A stretch of 55,123 nt of DNA from a virus. Below the pieces are notes generated by a model. That model saw nothing but the letters and a program-made list of their open reading frames with translations. It made no database searches and had not been told where the DNA came from. The translations under genes were made by a program, and so were the position numbers. Below, in pieces: positions 32,859 through 42,992 of the stretch (its first letter is position 1; each line of letters opens with the position of its first letter). Location: positions 1 through 55,123 of IMG/VR virus record IMGVR_UViG_3300032737_000190; one strand, written 5' to 3'.

Positions 32859-34796
32859 ATGACAGTTTTCTCATCACTCATTTACCGGCTTCACCTCATG
32901 AAATTTTCGATGCTGCTACACCGGCTTAAATGGGGCAGCGTAATACTTGGTGTTGCTACGCCACTTATTCTCGTAGGAGGCTACCGCTTCTGGAATGGCA
33001 ACACAGAGGCACAGGAGATTGTTGGAGAAATAGTGACTGTCGGTCGCCGGGATATTACACTCTCCATTAAGGCGCTTGGCACAGTGACACTTGCCAACGA
33101 GCAACAACTTCGCTTCAACGTGCAGGGTAAAGTGGAGAAAGTGCATGTAAAAACGGGAGATGAAGTAAAGCGCGACGACCTCATTGCGGAACTTGAATAA
33201 ACAGATCCCAATGCTGACATCCGTCAGGCACAGCTCGCCGTTAATGATGCGTATTTGCGTTTGCAAGAACTTCAAACGGGTCGCGATCAAGATATTATGA
33301 CTGCGGAGAACAGTGTTCGCGATCTCGAAAGACAGTTGGAAGATGCATACGGCGACCTGCCATCGCAACACATGCAAGTGGATGACCAGATCGAACAGGC
33401 AAAAAGAACGGTGTTGGAGAAAGAGGCTGCCTCCAAAAAGGCGCAGCGCGATCTTTCGGTGAGCATTGAGGATGCTATTGCTGATGCCGATGGCCTCTTA
33501 GATGATATTCTGGAAGTCCTCAGTGGAGAATCAGCAATACGTGGGGCTAAGCGCTACAAAACATTCGAAATTGATTTTCTTTATAACAATTACACCCTGA
33601 AAAATGAAGTAGAATTTGCCTTCTACGATGCATCAAACGCGTACGACGCATTTCGGGAGAAGCACGGATCGCTGCTAAACGTAGAAGATACCCGCAAGCT
33701 GCAACTGGCACTCGATGACGCTGTTGCCATGGCAGAAGAGATTGTTGACCTCACGAATATATCGTATGATTTTCTCAGAACAGCGGTACCATCGACGAGC
33801 TATACCGATGCAGACATCAATGACCTGAAGGCGACTATGAATACCAAACGTACAGCGACCATCACACTGTTCGATACCTTGCGCGATCAACAGGCAACTT
33901 TGACGCTTCCCGGAAAGAGCACCACGATGCAGGATCTTGAAGATGCACGCGAAGCTCTTACTTTACTAGAATCACAAAAGGAGAACAAAACGACAACAGC
34001 CGATACAGCAGAGCGTACGGTTTCCAACCTGAATGATAAACTGCGTGTAGAGCAGAAAAAAATGGAACAAACAACGGTGAGTGTTGATGTACAGATCAAT
34101 CAACAAGGAAATGCTATGGCGCAGAAGCAAGTTGCACTAGAAAAAGCACGACGTGCTTTGGAGAATTATGAACTGCGTGCGCCGTTTGATGGCATTGTCC
34201 GTCGCGTGGATTTTCAGGTTGGAGATAACCTCCTGGCAGATGCCAGCGAAACAAAATACATCGTGCTGGAAAATCCGGAATACTTTATTGTGACAGTTCA
34301 ACTCGATCAGGTCGATGTCGTCCACGCCAAAGAAAAACAGAAGACAATCATTACGTTTGATGCCATACCGGATGCGACATTTGAGGGAGCCATCAGTTTA
34401 ATTGATACGACACCGATTCAGACATCCGGAGTGGTTTCGTACGAAGTGGAAATTGTTCTGGAACCGACCGAAGAATATACGATTCTTTCGGGCATGACAT
34501 CCACAGTGGAAATTCAGACGGCATCAGCTGAAAATGCCATCGCTGTTCCCAATCTGGCTTTGCGCACGCAAGGTGACAGAACATTTATTACTAGCGAGGC
34601 TGGAAGCAATATTCCCATTGAGACTGGCATCACCGATGGGATGTACACCGAAGTTATTTCTGGCTTGCAAGAGGGTGATCGTATTCAGTCAATTAACATA
34701 TCACTCAACACGACGCAGGATTCCTCTGAGAGGGAGAATGACCGTGGCTCGAGAATGATGATGCCGATGGGTGGTGGTCGTCCGCCGGGCGGTTGA
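32859..34796 (+). pseudogene. macA: MacA/HlyD-like membrane-fusion protein gene interrupted by an in-frame TAA
   Basis: One continuous reading frame is split by TAA at 33198-33200. Before it come a membrane anchor and the first half of a lipoyl/barrel-sandwich motif (VQGKVEKVHVKTGDEVKRDDLIAELE). After it the same frame goes on with TDPNADIRQAQLAVND, a long coiled-coil hairpin, then LRAPFDGIVRRVDFQVGD and a beta-barrel region. The break lies where homologues usually continue LD/E-K-T/D, so one base change is enough. It could be a real nonsense mutation, an assembly error, or stop readthrough. Downstream transporter genes remain intact. Confidence 0.8.
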
Positions 34797-34817
34797 AGCT
34801 AATATTCCCTCTTCTGT

Positions 34818-35483
34818 ATGATAGAACTCAATGACATTACTAAAAAATACATCCTTGGTACGCAGGAACTCCCTGTGCTTAAGGGGATAACACTCACGAT
34901 TAATGAAGGCGAATTTGTCGCAATCATGGGGCCCTCCGGTTCAGGCAAGTCTACACTCATGAATATCATCGGTCTATTGGATACAGTGACATCGGGGGCG
35001 TACAAACTAGAGAACAAGAAAGTAAGCAGCCTCTCGGAAAATGACCAGGCAGAGGTTCGCAGCCGACGTATTGGGTTTGTATTTCAAATGTTTAATCTGC
35101 TCCCACGTATGAATTCTCTTCGACAGGTGATGCAACCGCTTCTATATCAGGGCATACCTCGCCATGAGGCAATGCAGAAGGCCGATGAAGCGTGTAAAGC
35201 TGTAGGACTCGAAGACCGAATGCATCATTTACCCAACGAACTTTCCGGAGGGCAAAGGCAACGTGTAGCTATTGCACGTGCGCTTGTAACAAATCCAGCA
35301 TTGATACTTGCCGATGAACCAACAGGTGCTCTCGATTCTCAAACTGGACAAGAGATAATGGATTTGTTAGATAATCTTAATAAGAATGATGTCACAATAG
35401 TAATGGTGACACATGAGCCACACATCGCCGATTATGCCAGTCGAAGGATTCATATTCTTGACGGCCAGATTGATCCCAAGTAA
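34818..35483 (+). CDS. MacB/LolD-type ABC transporter ATP-binding protein
   Basis: All ABC ATPase marks are present: Walker [10 protein letters not shown] (about residues 39-47), Q-loop FQMFNLLP, signature [15 protein letters not shown] (about 141-155), Walker [14 protein letters not shown] and the H-loop MVTHE. The length (221) and sequence style fit the LolD/MacB/FtsE group that powers extrusion or lipoprotein transport rather than import. It lies between the membrane-fusion gene and the permease gene, 7 bases before the latter. Confidence 0.9.
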   Translation: MIELNDITKKYILGTQELPVLKGITLTINEGEFVAIMGPSGSGKSTLMNIIGLLDTVTSGAYKLENKKVSSLSENDQAEVRSRRIGFVFQMFNLLPRMNSLRQVMQPLLYQGIPRHEAMQKADEACKAVGLEDRMHHLPNELSGGQRQRVAIARALVTNPALILADEPTGALDSQTGQEIMDLLDNLNKNDVTIVMVTHEPHIADYASRRIHILDGQIDPK

Positions 35484-35489
35484 CACCCT

Positions 35490-36722
35490 ATGTACTACTT
35501 CGAAAACTTCCGCAGCGCATTCGATGCCATCCGTAATAACAAGATGCGGTCGGGGCTCACGATGCTTGGCGTCATTATCGGTGTCTCATCTGTGGTGCTC
35601 ATGGTCGGCATCGGAAAAGGTTCTCAGCAGCAAATCACAGAACGGATCGAAAGTCTCGGAACGAACTTGCTCGTTATTCAGCCGGGAAGCCCCAGCCAAA
35701 CCAACGTTCGTTCAATGTTCCGTCGTGCCGGAGGAGGAAGCACTACCAGCACACTCACTTCAGATGATGTCAGTGCCATAGAAAAGAATGTTTCCGGGCT
35801 TCTTGGTATCTCGCCACAACTCTCAGGCAACATGCAGGCGATCGTAGGAAATCAAAATATGCAGACGAGCGTCATCGGCGTCACACCGGATTATCCTGCT
35901 GTCAATAATTTTTCACTGGAGTTTGGCTCTTTTATTGAAGAGCAACATATCGGAGAGATACAAAAAGTTGTCGTATTGGGTAAGGAAGTGGTTGAGACTC
36001 TTTTTGGAAGTCAAAATCCTATAGGAAAAGATATACGGTTGGAAAATCATATTTTCACTGTCATCGGCGTCATGGAGGCAAAAGGGCAACAAGGATTTTC
36101 AAATCAGGATGACATTGCCTTGATTCCACTGACGACAATGCAGCAGCGCATCCAGGGAACAGACAAGCTGGGTTCAATCAATGTTTCGGTAGAACATCAG
36201 GATGATATGGATCAGGTAAAAACAATTATTGAAGCTGTCTTGCTCAATCAGCACCGCATCTTAAACCCTGACGATCAGGACTTTAATATATTCAATCAAG
36301 CAGACACGGTCGAGACACTTAATGAAGTCACACAGACGTTCACTCTTCTCCTCGGCGGCATTGCAGCGATCTCGCTGATTGTTGGCGGAATCGGTGTAAT
36401 GAACATTATGCTTGTTTCTGTAACTGAGCGAACTCGGGAGATTGGTATACGTAAAGCCATTGGCGCAAAGAAGCGCGACATTCTTCAGCAATTCTTGGTT
36501 GAATCAATGGTATTGAGTGTGCTCGGTGGCGTAATCGGAATTCTCATTAGCTATCTCGGAGCATGGATTGTGACAAATTACGTAGAAACACAAGTAATCA
36601 TTGTATTCAATTCCATTTTACTAGCATTCAGTTTCTCGATTGCTATCGGTATTTTCTTTGGCATTCTTCCTGCGTGGAAAGCGGCGAAACTTAAGCCGAT
36701 TGATGCGTTGAGGTATGAGTAG
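35490..36722 (+). CDS. MacB/FtsX-like ABC transporter permease
   Basis: This 410-residue protein has one N-terminal membrane helix after a short cytoplasmic start (RSGLTMLGVIIGVSSVVLMVGIG), a large external domain (about residues 45-275), and three C-terminal membrane helices. The family signature ERTREIGIRKAIGAKKRDILQQFLVES lies in the cytoplasmic loop. This topology defines the MacB permease type. Together with the ATPase and fusion protein it would form a tripartite or bipartite exporter for peptides, lipids or drugs; substrate unknown. Confidence 0.9.
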   Translation: MYYFENFRSAFDAIRNNKMRSGLTMLGVIIGVSSVVLMVGIGKGSQQQITERIESLGTNLLVIQPGSPSQTNVRSMFRRAGGGSTTSTLTSDDVSAIEKNVSGLLGISPQLSGNMQAIVGNQNMQTSVIGVTPDYPAVNNFSLEFGSFIEEQHIGEIQKVVVLGKEVVETLFGSQNPIGKDIRLENHIFTVIGVMEAKGQQGFSNQDDIALIPLTTMQQRIQGTDKLGSINVSVEHQDDMDQVKTIIEAVLLNQHRILNPDDQDFNIFNQADTVETLNEVTQTFTLLLGGIAAISLIVGGIGVMNIMLVSVTERTREIGIRKAIGAKKRDILQQFLVESMVLSVLGGVIGILISYLGAWIVTNYVETQVIIVFNSILLAFSFSIAIGIFFGILPAWKAAKLKPIDALRYE

Positions 36723-36763
36723 ACAGGGCACATGGGACACCCCAAAGTCGCCCATCTTGGATA

Positions 36764-36797
36764 GGCAAGTGGGTCGCTTTAGACGCGCACCTATTGG
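36764..36797 (+). repeat. 34-bp intergenic repeat, copy 2
   Basis: This sequence differs at one base from 27548-27581 and has the same orientation. It too lies between converging genes, after the permease and before the small membrane protein, and directly precedes a terminator. Confidence 0.8.
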
Positions 36798-36819
36798 CTG
36801 GCCAGTCCTGTCTGGTACC

Positions 36820-36847
36820 AACCCCTTCGGGCTATTTTGGGGTTTTT
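36820..36847 (+). terminator. Rho-independent terminator of the exporter operon
   Basis: AACCCC (36820-36825) pairs with GGGGTT (36839-36844), followed by TTT. The loop is TTCGGGCTATTTT. The T-tract is short but the position after the permease gene fits. Confidence 0.65.
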
Positions 36848-36972
36848 GAGGACTCCTTTCATAAGGTTGGTTTAGGCACTCGGGTCAGGGCTTAAATGAG
36901 ACAAATGAGACACTATAAAAAGGGGGTGTCTTAGATGATTCTTGAACAAATAATTTGCTCAACAATTACAGC

Positions 36973-37215
36973 TTAGTAACGCCAGATACCAAGAGTGCGC
37001 AGTAACCATCCAGTCAGTCTGTACGCAATTGCTCCGAGAACAAGGATAAGTACATCAAACCATGGTTCTAAGAAAATTTCAGTGCCCCAGATTTTAATGG
37101 AGCCCACAATTAAAAGGAGCATAAATAATGCCCATACCTGCTTGCCTAAAGCACGATTTTCTCGGGGTGTTAAGCCATTCTTAGAAATATAATTCTTGCG
37201 TTTACGACGTGGCAT
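36973..37215 (-). CDS. Small two-helix membrane protein
   Basis: The 80-residue product has a strongly basic N-terminus (PRRKRKNYISKNG) followed by two hydrophobic helices (VWALFMLLLIVGSIKIWG and DVLILVLGAIAYRLTGWLL). No family is recognised. It lies 28 bases downstream of the island B Zn/HTH gene on the same strand and may be cotranscribed with it. The ATG at 37215 is the only good start. Confidence 0.5.
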   Translation of the reverse strand: MPRRKRKNYISKNGLTPRENRALGKQVWALFMLLLIVGSIKIWGTEIFLEPWFDVLILVLGAIAYRLTGWLLRTLGIWRY

Positions 37216-37243
37216 AGTGAACCACTATAATGCTTTTCTGACA

Positions 37244-37966
37244 TTATTGCTTCTTCGATTTTTTGTTTTGGTTTGTATATTCAAATTTGTAATCGTTTTT
37301 CTGACCTGCAGGAGGATCGGAATACTTCATGTATTTCATGATCTTGTAGTCTTTCAGATGCTCGAACGCATCGACGAATTTATACCACGGCTCGACTCGG
37401 AACCAATCCTGCCCATCTCTGGTCTCTTTAATCGATTTGCTATCTACTAACTTCTTCGGAGGCAAGGTGTCCTTGTTATCTTTGATCAGAAATACTTGCA
37501 CATGAGGTTTCTTCTCAGCATTGGTAATAGTTCTGGGCTTCAGTATTCCCTCTCGTACCCACTTACGCAGTGTCGAGCTTCTGATATTGAAACACGACTG
37601 CATATCATAACTGGAATACCAATTGTCTCGGTTCTTAGCAATGGATGCCGGAACCTGCTTGCGATCAACACCCTTCTGACACGTCATGCACTTAATGCCG
37701 TATTTGTCGTACCAAGTCTCTTCTTTGGAACAGGACTGACCACAAATTGCACAGGTGTAGCCTTCGCCATCCAGATGAAACCCCTTCGGATTCTCTTCTA
37801 GACGTTTCTGGCGTTTCATATCCTCAATCATGAAGTCGTACAGCACATGAGCTAGATTCTGCATATTGTAGGCAGCCTCAGTTGCCTCTTCCCATGTGTA
37901 TTCCTTGCCATATTCCTTCTCCATAATTTCTTTCATCTCCTGAATTCGCTCTTTGGTTAGCTCCAT
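37244..37966 (-). CDS. Zinc-ribbon plus MerR/excisionase-like HTH protein, island B copy
   Basis: It matches the 3363-4028 product block for block: a helical N-terminus, NPKGFHLDGEGYTCAICGQSC, EETWYDKYG, a second CxxC pair, the HTH segment DMQSCFNIRSSTLRKWVRE and DTLPPKK. It differs in a slightly longer Lys-rich C-terminus. It sits at the left side of island B, as the other copy does in island A, which supports a shared element-borne regulatory role. Confidence 0.6.
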   Translation of the reverse strand: MELTKERIQEMKEIMEKEYGKEYTWEEATEAAYNMQNLAHVLYDFMIEDMKRQKRLEENPKGFHLDGEGYTCAICGQSCSKEETWYDKYGIKCMTCQKGVDRKQVPASIAKNRDNWYSSYDMQSCFNIRSSTLRKWVREGILKPRTITNAEKKPHVQVFLIKDNKDTLPPKKLVDSKSIKETRDGQDWFRVEPWYKFVDAFEHLKDYKIMKYMKYSDPPAGQKNDYKFEYTNQNKKSKKQ

Positions 37967-38018
37967 AACAGATTAAGATGGATATGCTAAAGTAAAGATG
38001 ATTATACTCTAAATAAAT

Positions 38019-38876
38019 ATGTCTACAAGACATGGTTTAGATCCTCAGGCAGAAACTCCTTCTATTGCTTTCGGCATTACTGAAATAATGAATGCCGTTG
38101 GAATGTATCCATTTCATCCTCGGCGTAACGGCGAGCTATTATTTGATCCCGCTTCTCAATATTCTGAACATTTCAAACAGACTTCCGAAAAACGAATATT
38201 CCAAACCCTGCATCTATTTCAATGTCACCTAAATGGATACGCAAAATGTATGGCAAATATAAGGGACCAGTCTTATAGGGAAAAAATCGGATATCACACA
38301 AATCTGGCAGGATTAGCAGCAGAGACATTCTATTTCTTCTGGAGCATTCTTAGTGATGACCTCTCTCGCGTCATCCCCTATGTCATGGAACAAAGTCCAT
38401 CAATCAATGTACATAAATGGTCATTCGACAAGATGCTCAAAAGAATAGTAAATGATGGGCTGTACCCTGCACTGAAACCACTATTTGTTCCATTGGAACA
38501 AGATATGTCCTGGTGGACACTTTCATTTTCCTACGAGGATGGGATGCGACAGCGATTTATGCATTATGCAGATAGCCTCAGTCTTAATGGTCAATGTGAA
38601 AATGGGATGATGCATGCGAGTCCGAGTGTGTGGAGGTTTAACGAAGAGGGAGTGCGTGTAGACGCAGACTTCGACTACCTTCTTCATGGTTCACTCAAAT
38701 CCTTCTTCAATTGGCTCGATAATATTGAACAAACTCTTCGTGAGCGATTGAGGGAAAGATCAAGTATAGAAAATATTGAGTGGAATGAAGATGAAGATTG
38801 CTACTCCTTTAAACTGGGTGTGCAATTTGAAGATCAAGAAAGGGAGTTGGCAATTTTTCCTCAGATTGAAATTTAA
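38019..38876 (+). CDS. Hypothetical protein of unknown function
   Basis: This 285-residue protein is not recognised. It is rich in aromatic residues and predicted helical over most of its length (for example YHTNLAGLAAETFYFFWSILSDDLSRVI), with a strand-forming end. It is divergent from the Zn/HTH gene, with a TATACT hexamer about 12 bases before the start. Its stop is two bases from the end of the convergent GmrSD-type gene. Position in island B suggests accessory or defence cargo. Confidence 0.45.
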   Translation: MSTRHGLDPQAETPSIAFGITEIMNAVGMYPFHPRRNGELLFDPASQYSEHFKQTSEKRIFQTLHLFQCHLNGYAKCMANIRDQSYREKIGYHTNLAGLAAETFYFFWSILSDDLSRVIPYVMEQSPSINVHKWSFDKMLKRIVNDGLYPALKPLFVPLEQDMSWWTLSFSYEDGMRQRFMHYADSLSLNGQCENGMMHASPSVWRFNEEGVRVDADFDYLLHGSLKSFFNWLDNIEQTLRERLRERSSIENIEWNEDEDCYSFKLGVQFEDQERELAIFPQIEI

Positions 38877-38878
38877 AC

Positions 38879-40606
38879 TTAAGTTTTCAATTCTCTCTTA
38901 AATGCTTCCATTAGCGTACTCTTTCTTGTCTCAAAGAAATCCGGAAAATCCTCGTATTCTAAGGATATGCCATCTGGAATATAATGCTTTCGAAAGTAAT
39001 CTCTGCGACTTAGATCGTCAGGGCATTTTTCGGTAAGCCAATCCTTAAATGGCTTATTTGATTTTTCTTCATTTGGGATATCCTCAAGTAGTTGAAGATT
39101 CGGCAAGTAATCAACGTTTTCCAAATATTCTGAATGCCTATCAGGATCAATGCCTTCCGCCTTAAGTGATCGCTTATTAAACTTACTGCGCGGATGCATA
39201 TGATCAATATGAAACTTATTTCGGTAATCCAATGTTGGGTACAGCATAGAAAGAACCGAGAAGGTATGCCCTTTCCCATATTTTGAGTAGAGAAGATTTT
39301 CGATATCATCATCTGAAGAGATGAAGCTCTTCGGCGTTCCTTTAAATTTCTTAACAATTGAATCAAACGGAAACTTCGAGTGTTCTTTTTGTAATAGATT
39401 ACGCAGAGGTGTGAGTACATTATCTGGCTGTCCGCTGAAGATACGCTTGATGAGAGCAATAATCAGCCACTTACGAATAAACTTTCGATCTTCTAAATAT
39501 TCCCCAGATTGTACAAACGAAGAAGGATTACCTTTTTGCAAAATATAATAAGCAATGGGTATAAGTGCATTATTGGAAGTGAGTGTCGATTGATTATAGC
39601 CATATGATGCAACGAGTTCTGTTGTGAGTCGTAATGCCTTTTTGATGTCATCCCATTTTCCTTCTATCTTATGCATATTGCTGCGATTAAAGTTATCTAC
39701 TTTAAATCCGATATCTTTAATATCAGCCAATACCAGACTTGCTTTAAGGACAAAATCTTTATTGAAAGCAAATCCATCACCGGTTGCATTTAGATCGTCT
39801 ACAAATTCGGTAATCTCTTCTCTTGCATTTCCTTCCCACTGAGCTGTAGCAATAGAAAGGAGAAGATCGGAATAGCTAAGAACCGTCCCTCCGCTGTTAA
39901 CTCGGATAAAAATATTAAGTACCTTGTCCAAATCTTGATCATGCTCCTGAAAGAAATTTATTAACTGCTTTTCAGTAATAACTTCAAATAGTTGAAATAA
40001 ACACTCTTCAGCGAACTGACTTTCAAGCAGCTCCTTCTCTCTTAGATATCCATTTACATCTCGCAGACTGCTAAATGTAAGTATTTTTACAACTTCGAAC
40101 CAATGTGTATTTTCGTCGCTTGCTTCTGCTTCGTCTTCAGTCAGAAACTGAAAATCATACTTGAGATCGTAATCCTTTGAATTACTCAGTAGGTTCAGAT
40201 ACAACTTTCTTTTGGGATACGCATTGTCATTGCTACGAGAATAATATGGAAGCTTATTAGCGTATGTCCCTTTAAGTCCAATATACAAAGATGAAAGTCG
40301 TTGCTGGCCATCCAAGATTGCAGTTACAGCCTCATCACCAATAACATTTGCTCTAGTATTATGAGGATTATCCCGTTCATGATAGTTACGAATAAACTCG
40401 TAAAACTGGTAATTCTCTACGTTTTCTCGATCCACTTTCCAAAATAAGAAGGAACCGATTGGGTAGCCACGCATAATGGAATCAAACAACTTTGAAATTT
40501 GATCCGTCTTCCAAACAAACTCTCGTTGTATTGCGGGCAGAAGATACTTCTTGGCATGTACTTGCTCAATAACTTCCTTTATTGATATTGGTAGTTCAAA
40601 TGGCAT
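38879..40606 (-). CDS. GmrSD-type DUF262/DUF1524 restriction endonuclease
   Basis: The N-terminal DUF262 part has the LPAIQREFVWKTDQISKLFDSI opening and the DGQQR motif (residues 99-103) of the GmrS-like NTPase/nuclease domain. The C-terminal part has the HNH signature FHIDHMHPRSKFN (about residues 462-474) of DUF1524. GmrSD enzymes are type IV systems that cut DNA with modified, often glucosylated, bases. A single fused protein of 575 residues is normal. No methyltransferase is needed or paired. Confidence 0.85.
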   Translation of the reverse strand: MPFELPISIKEVIEQVHAKKYLLPAIQREFVWKTDQISKLFDSIMRGYPIGSFLFWKVDRENVENYQFYEFIRNYHERDNPHNTRANVIGDEAVTAILDGQQRLSSLYIGLKGTYANKLPYYSRSNDNAYPKRKLYLNLLSNSKDYDLKYDFQFLTEDEAEASDENTHWFEVVKILTFSSLRDVNGYLREKELLESQFAEECLFQLFEVITEKQLINFFQEHDQDLDKVLNIFIRVNSGGTVLSYSDLLLSIATAQWEGNAREEITEFVDDLNATGDGFAFNKDFVLKASLVLADIKDIGFKVDNFNRSNMHKIEGKWDDIKKALRLTTELVASYGYNQSTLTSNNALIPIAYYILQKGNPSSFVQSGEYLEDRKFIRKWLIIALIKRIFSGQPDNVLTPLRNLLQKEHSKFPFDSIVKKFKGTPKSFISSDDDIENLLYSKYGKGHTFSVLSMLYPTLDYRNKFHIDHMHPRSKFNKRSLKAEGIDPDRHSEYLENVDYLPNLQLLEDIPNEEKSNKPFKDWLTEKCPDDLSRRDYFRKHYIPDGISLEYEDFPDFFETRKSTLMEAFKRELKT

Positions 40607-40634
40607 ATGCCATATAGCATAAGCTATTCTTAGC

Positions 40635-42095
40635 TTAAAGAGAATCCAAGATATGAAAAATCTCCACCATTGCGAGCGTGTCCAGTTCGCAATACTTCCG
40701 CATATGGCTACAAGTTTCTATTTTCTCTTGTTCACTTCTACCATCCGTCAGCATTCGATACCATGATAGTGATGCTGTACCACCTTCCTGAATCTCCAGG
40801 TCTTTGTACGAAAGTTCTGGCACGAGTACTGGTAGTACATCCTTAATCGAACAGCTGCCACGGAAATCAGGATGGACGTAGAGCTGCTTCCGAAAAATTT
40901 CCATCAGATCATACACACGTTCATTGATGCTCAGTAGAAACGGAGCATGAGCTGGCACAAGCTCAGCAATCTCTTTGTTGCGACTCATCTCAAAGCTCTT
41001 ATTCCACACGATGACACTACCATCGCTATCTATGTCTCCAGACAATCGCTGTGCCAGTGTTTCTGCAGGATTTTCCAGTGCATCAGCTAAGTATTCGTAG
41101 TGTTCCACTTCTGCATCTGGTTCGCGCAAAACATGCAGTGAATACTGGAAGACCATCTGCTGGTACGGTTTGTAGCCATCAAAAAGAGGAATCGCTGGAA
41201 AGAATGTTTCATAATCGAGGAAGTACAGTGGATATTCTAGTTTGGATAGCTCCTTTTTAATGTCCTTAGTCTCAATAATCGGCTTTCCGTCTCGTGCAGC
41301 TTGAACCTGACACACCTGTGCCGTGGAGAGTGAGTATTCCTGAGGTAAGTCCGTGATTGCACGGATGCCAGCTTCGTAGAGTTCTTGTGCTTTTGTAGTG
41401 CGAATGCGGCTGAGGTTAAAGACGGAGTAGTCAGGCAAGTCAGGGTAGCAATAATGAAGGCATGGGCAGTCTTTCGCGCTACAAGTACAAGTGACATCAG
41501 TACGAGTGGGTGTATCTTTTCGTTCTATGAGTTCGAGAGCCTTTTGCACTTGCGCTTCCACTTGCAACTCGACTTCGTTTACCTGATCGGTAATTTCTCC
41601 CACAGTGATGAACTCCTGCGGATCAATGTCTCCATGTTTCACAAAATCCTTGTTTACATGGGCAAGGAAGAGCTTTCCGATATCGTATCCTGCCTTGCGA
41701 AACGCTAAACGCTGGAAACAAACATCGTGGATGTGATCTTTTTTAACTTCGGTAGAACCTTTCACCTCGATGATATTCCAAAGATCGCCGTCTTTCTGCA
41801 GAACGTCTGCCATCGCCAGTAATCCCTCAGCTATTGCAGTTGCCTGATAGATGAGATTTTTACCATCAGCCGCCAGCTCCTGCGTTTTCTTCGCTCCTGC
41901 ATCATGGAACGCTTTAACATGTGCACCGCCTGGATAGAGTTTTCGGGCTACGTCCTCCACCATGTTTCCTTGTTCCAGAATCCACTGCACTTGTGCATCG
42001 TCCTCGCTCCCCTCTATATCAGTACGGCGGTTTTTCCAGAGCCAAAGATGGATCGGGCATTCGAGGTAACGAAGAAATTCTGACTTGGTGAGCAT
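40635..42095 (-). CDS. DUF2779 protein: Cas4-like Fe-S nuclease fused to DnaQ-like exonuclease, island B copy
   Basis: It is a paralogue of 23836-25296 with identical length (486). Present are MLTKSEFLRYLECPIHLWLW with its N-terminal Cys, WNIIEVKGSTEVKKDH, the Cys cluster CTCSAKDCPCLHYC, and the exonuclease part FLDYETF with CELDTLAMVEI. Both nuclease sites therefore look intact. It follows the GmrSD gene's start with a 28-base gap on the same strand, so it may share the transcript. Presence in both islands suggests it belongs to the element, not to one defence system. Confidence 0.75.
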   Translation of the reverse strand: MLTKSEFLRYLECPIHLWLWKNRRTDIEGSEDDAQVQWILEQGNMVEDVARKLYPGGAHVKAFHDAGAKKTQELAADGKNLIYQATAIAEGLLAMADVLQKDGDLWNIIEVKGSTEVKKDHIHDVCFQRLAFRKAGYDIGKLFLAHVNKDFVKHGDIDPQEFITVGEITDQVNEVELQVEAQVQKALELIERKDTPTRTDVTCTCSAKDCPCLHYCYPDLPDYSVFNLSRIRTTKAQELYEAGIRAITDLPQEYSLSTAQVCQVQAARDGKPIIETKDIKKELSKLEYPLYFLDYETFFPAIPLFDGYKPYQQMVFQYSLHVLREPDAEVEHYEYLADALENPAETLAQRLSGDIDSDGSVIVWNKSFEMSRNKEIAELVPAHAPFLLSINERVYDLMEIFRKQLYVHPDFRGSCSIKDVLPVLVPELSYKDLEIQEGGTASLSWYRMLTDGRSEQEKIETCSHMRKYCELDTLAMVEIFHILDSL

Positions 42096-42192
42096 GTAAT
42101 TTTAGTCAAATGAGAGGTAATTGTACGCCAAATTAACACTGATGGGTAAGCAAAACTGGCGGTATACATCGGTACACCCTATAATGTGCGTA

Positions 42193-42990
42193 ATGTCATT
42201 AGATGGAGACTCTCAACGGCATACTAACAAGCCTACTAAATGGCGTGGAGTGCCAATCAAACACGCACTAGCAACTGTTGAGGGGCAACAATATTTAGCA
42301 GACCGAATTGCTCCAATGATAGCCCTACACATGCCAGCCATGCAGCAGTTACAAGAAGATATGCAAATGATTGCAGATGTAGCAAACAAGGCAATGGAGC
42401 CGTATCGTGAACTGGGACGACAGATGGGAAGGGCCATGGAAATGTACAGGCATCAAGCAGAACAAGTCGGCCGAGCAATTCGTAAGGCTCAACCGTATCT
42501 GGATGCAGTAAACAGGGAGATTGCTCGTCGCAATGCAATAAATGTTACGGCAACAGTAGTCACTGCAAATGAAGAAATGGAGAGTGAATCGAAAGCAATT
42601 ACTGTCCAAACTTCGAAACCTGACGATTGGCTACCATACCAACTGAAAGGTTCTACCGAATTATGTTCTTCTGTAGCAATCCATTTTGGAAGACAAATTA
42701 TACAATTCCGCTATCAAGACGGTTGGGTTTGTCGCAATATTCAGCCTCTACAAATGCAGATTGTAGAATTTCTCTGGCGGGAATGTACGGGTGGAGACAC
42801 GCGAGGCTATGCGGTAAAGGAATTGGGTATTGAGCTTACAGATGGCAATAACAAACCACGTTGTAGCAGTTCTATTTGCGGTCGTATCAATGAAGTAAAT
42901 GAATTAGCCAGACCATTTACCTACTTGAATCTGATTATTTCCGATAATGGTAGGCGTAGATTCAATCAACTGTTATTCCAGATACAATAA
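42193..42990 (+). CDS. Hypothetical protein with coiled-coil middle and wHTH-like C-terminus
   Basis: The N-terminal half is helical and Met/Gln/Arg-rich (about residues 35-110, coiled-coil-like). The C-terminal 80 residues (LQMQIVEFLWREC, AVKELGIEL, CGRINEVNELARP) look like a winged-helix DNA-binding domain; this is a weak structural guess. The start is uncertain: ATG codons at 42184 and 42193 follow a TATAAT (42180-42185) so closely that a leaderless transcript or a start further left is possible. It directly precedes the 12-bp repeats and cassette B, so it may regulate that cassette. Confidence 0.45.
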   Translation: MSLDGDSQRHTNKPTKWRGVPIKHALATVEGQQYLADRIAPMIALHMPAMQQLQEDMQMIADVANKAMEPYRELGRQMGRAMEMYRHQAEQVGRAIRKAQPYLDAVNREIARRNAINVTATVVTANEEMESESKAITVQTSKPDDWLPYQLKGSTELCSSVAIHFGRQIIQFRYQDGWVCRNIQPLQMQIVEFLWRECTGGDTRGYAVKELGIELTDGNNKPRCSSSICGRINEVNELARPFTYLNLIISDNGRRRFNQLLFQIQ

Positions 42991-42992
42991 AA

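Noticed and set aside
33198-33200. Alternative genetic code explaining the stop in macA
   Set aside because: The known CPR recoding concerns TGA, not TAA, and other genes here end normally with TAA.
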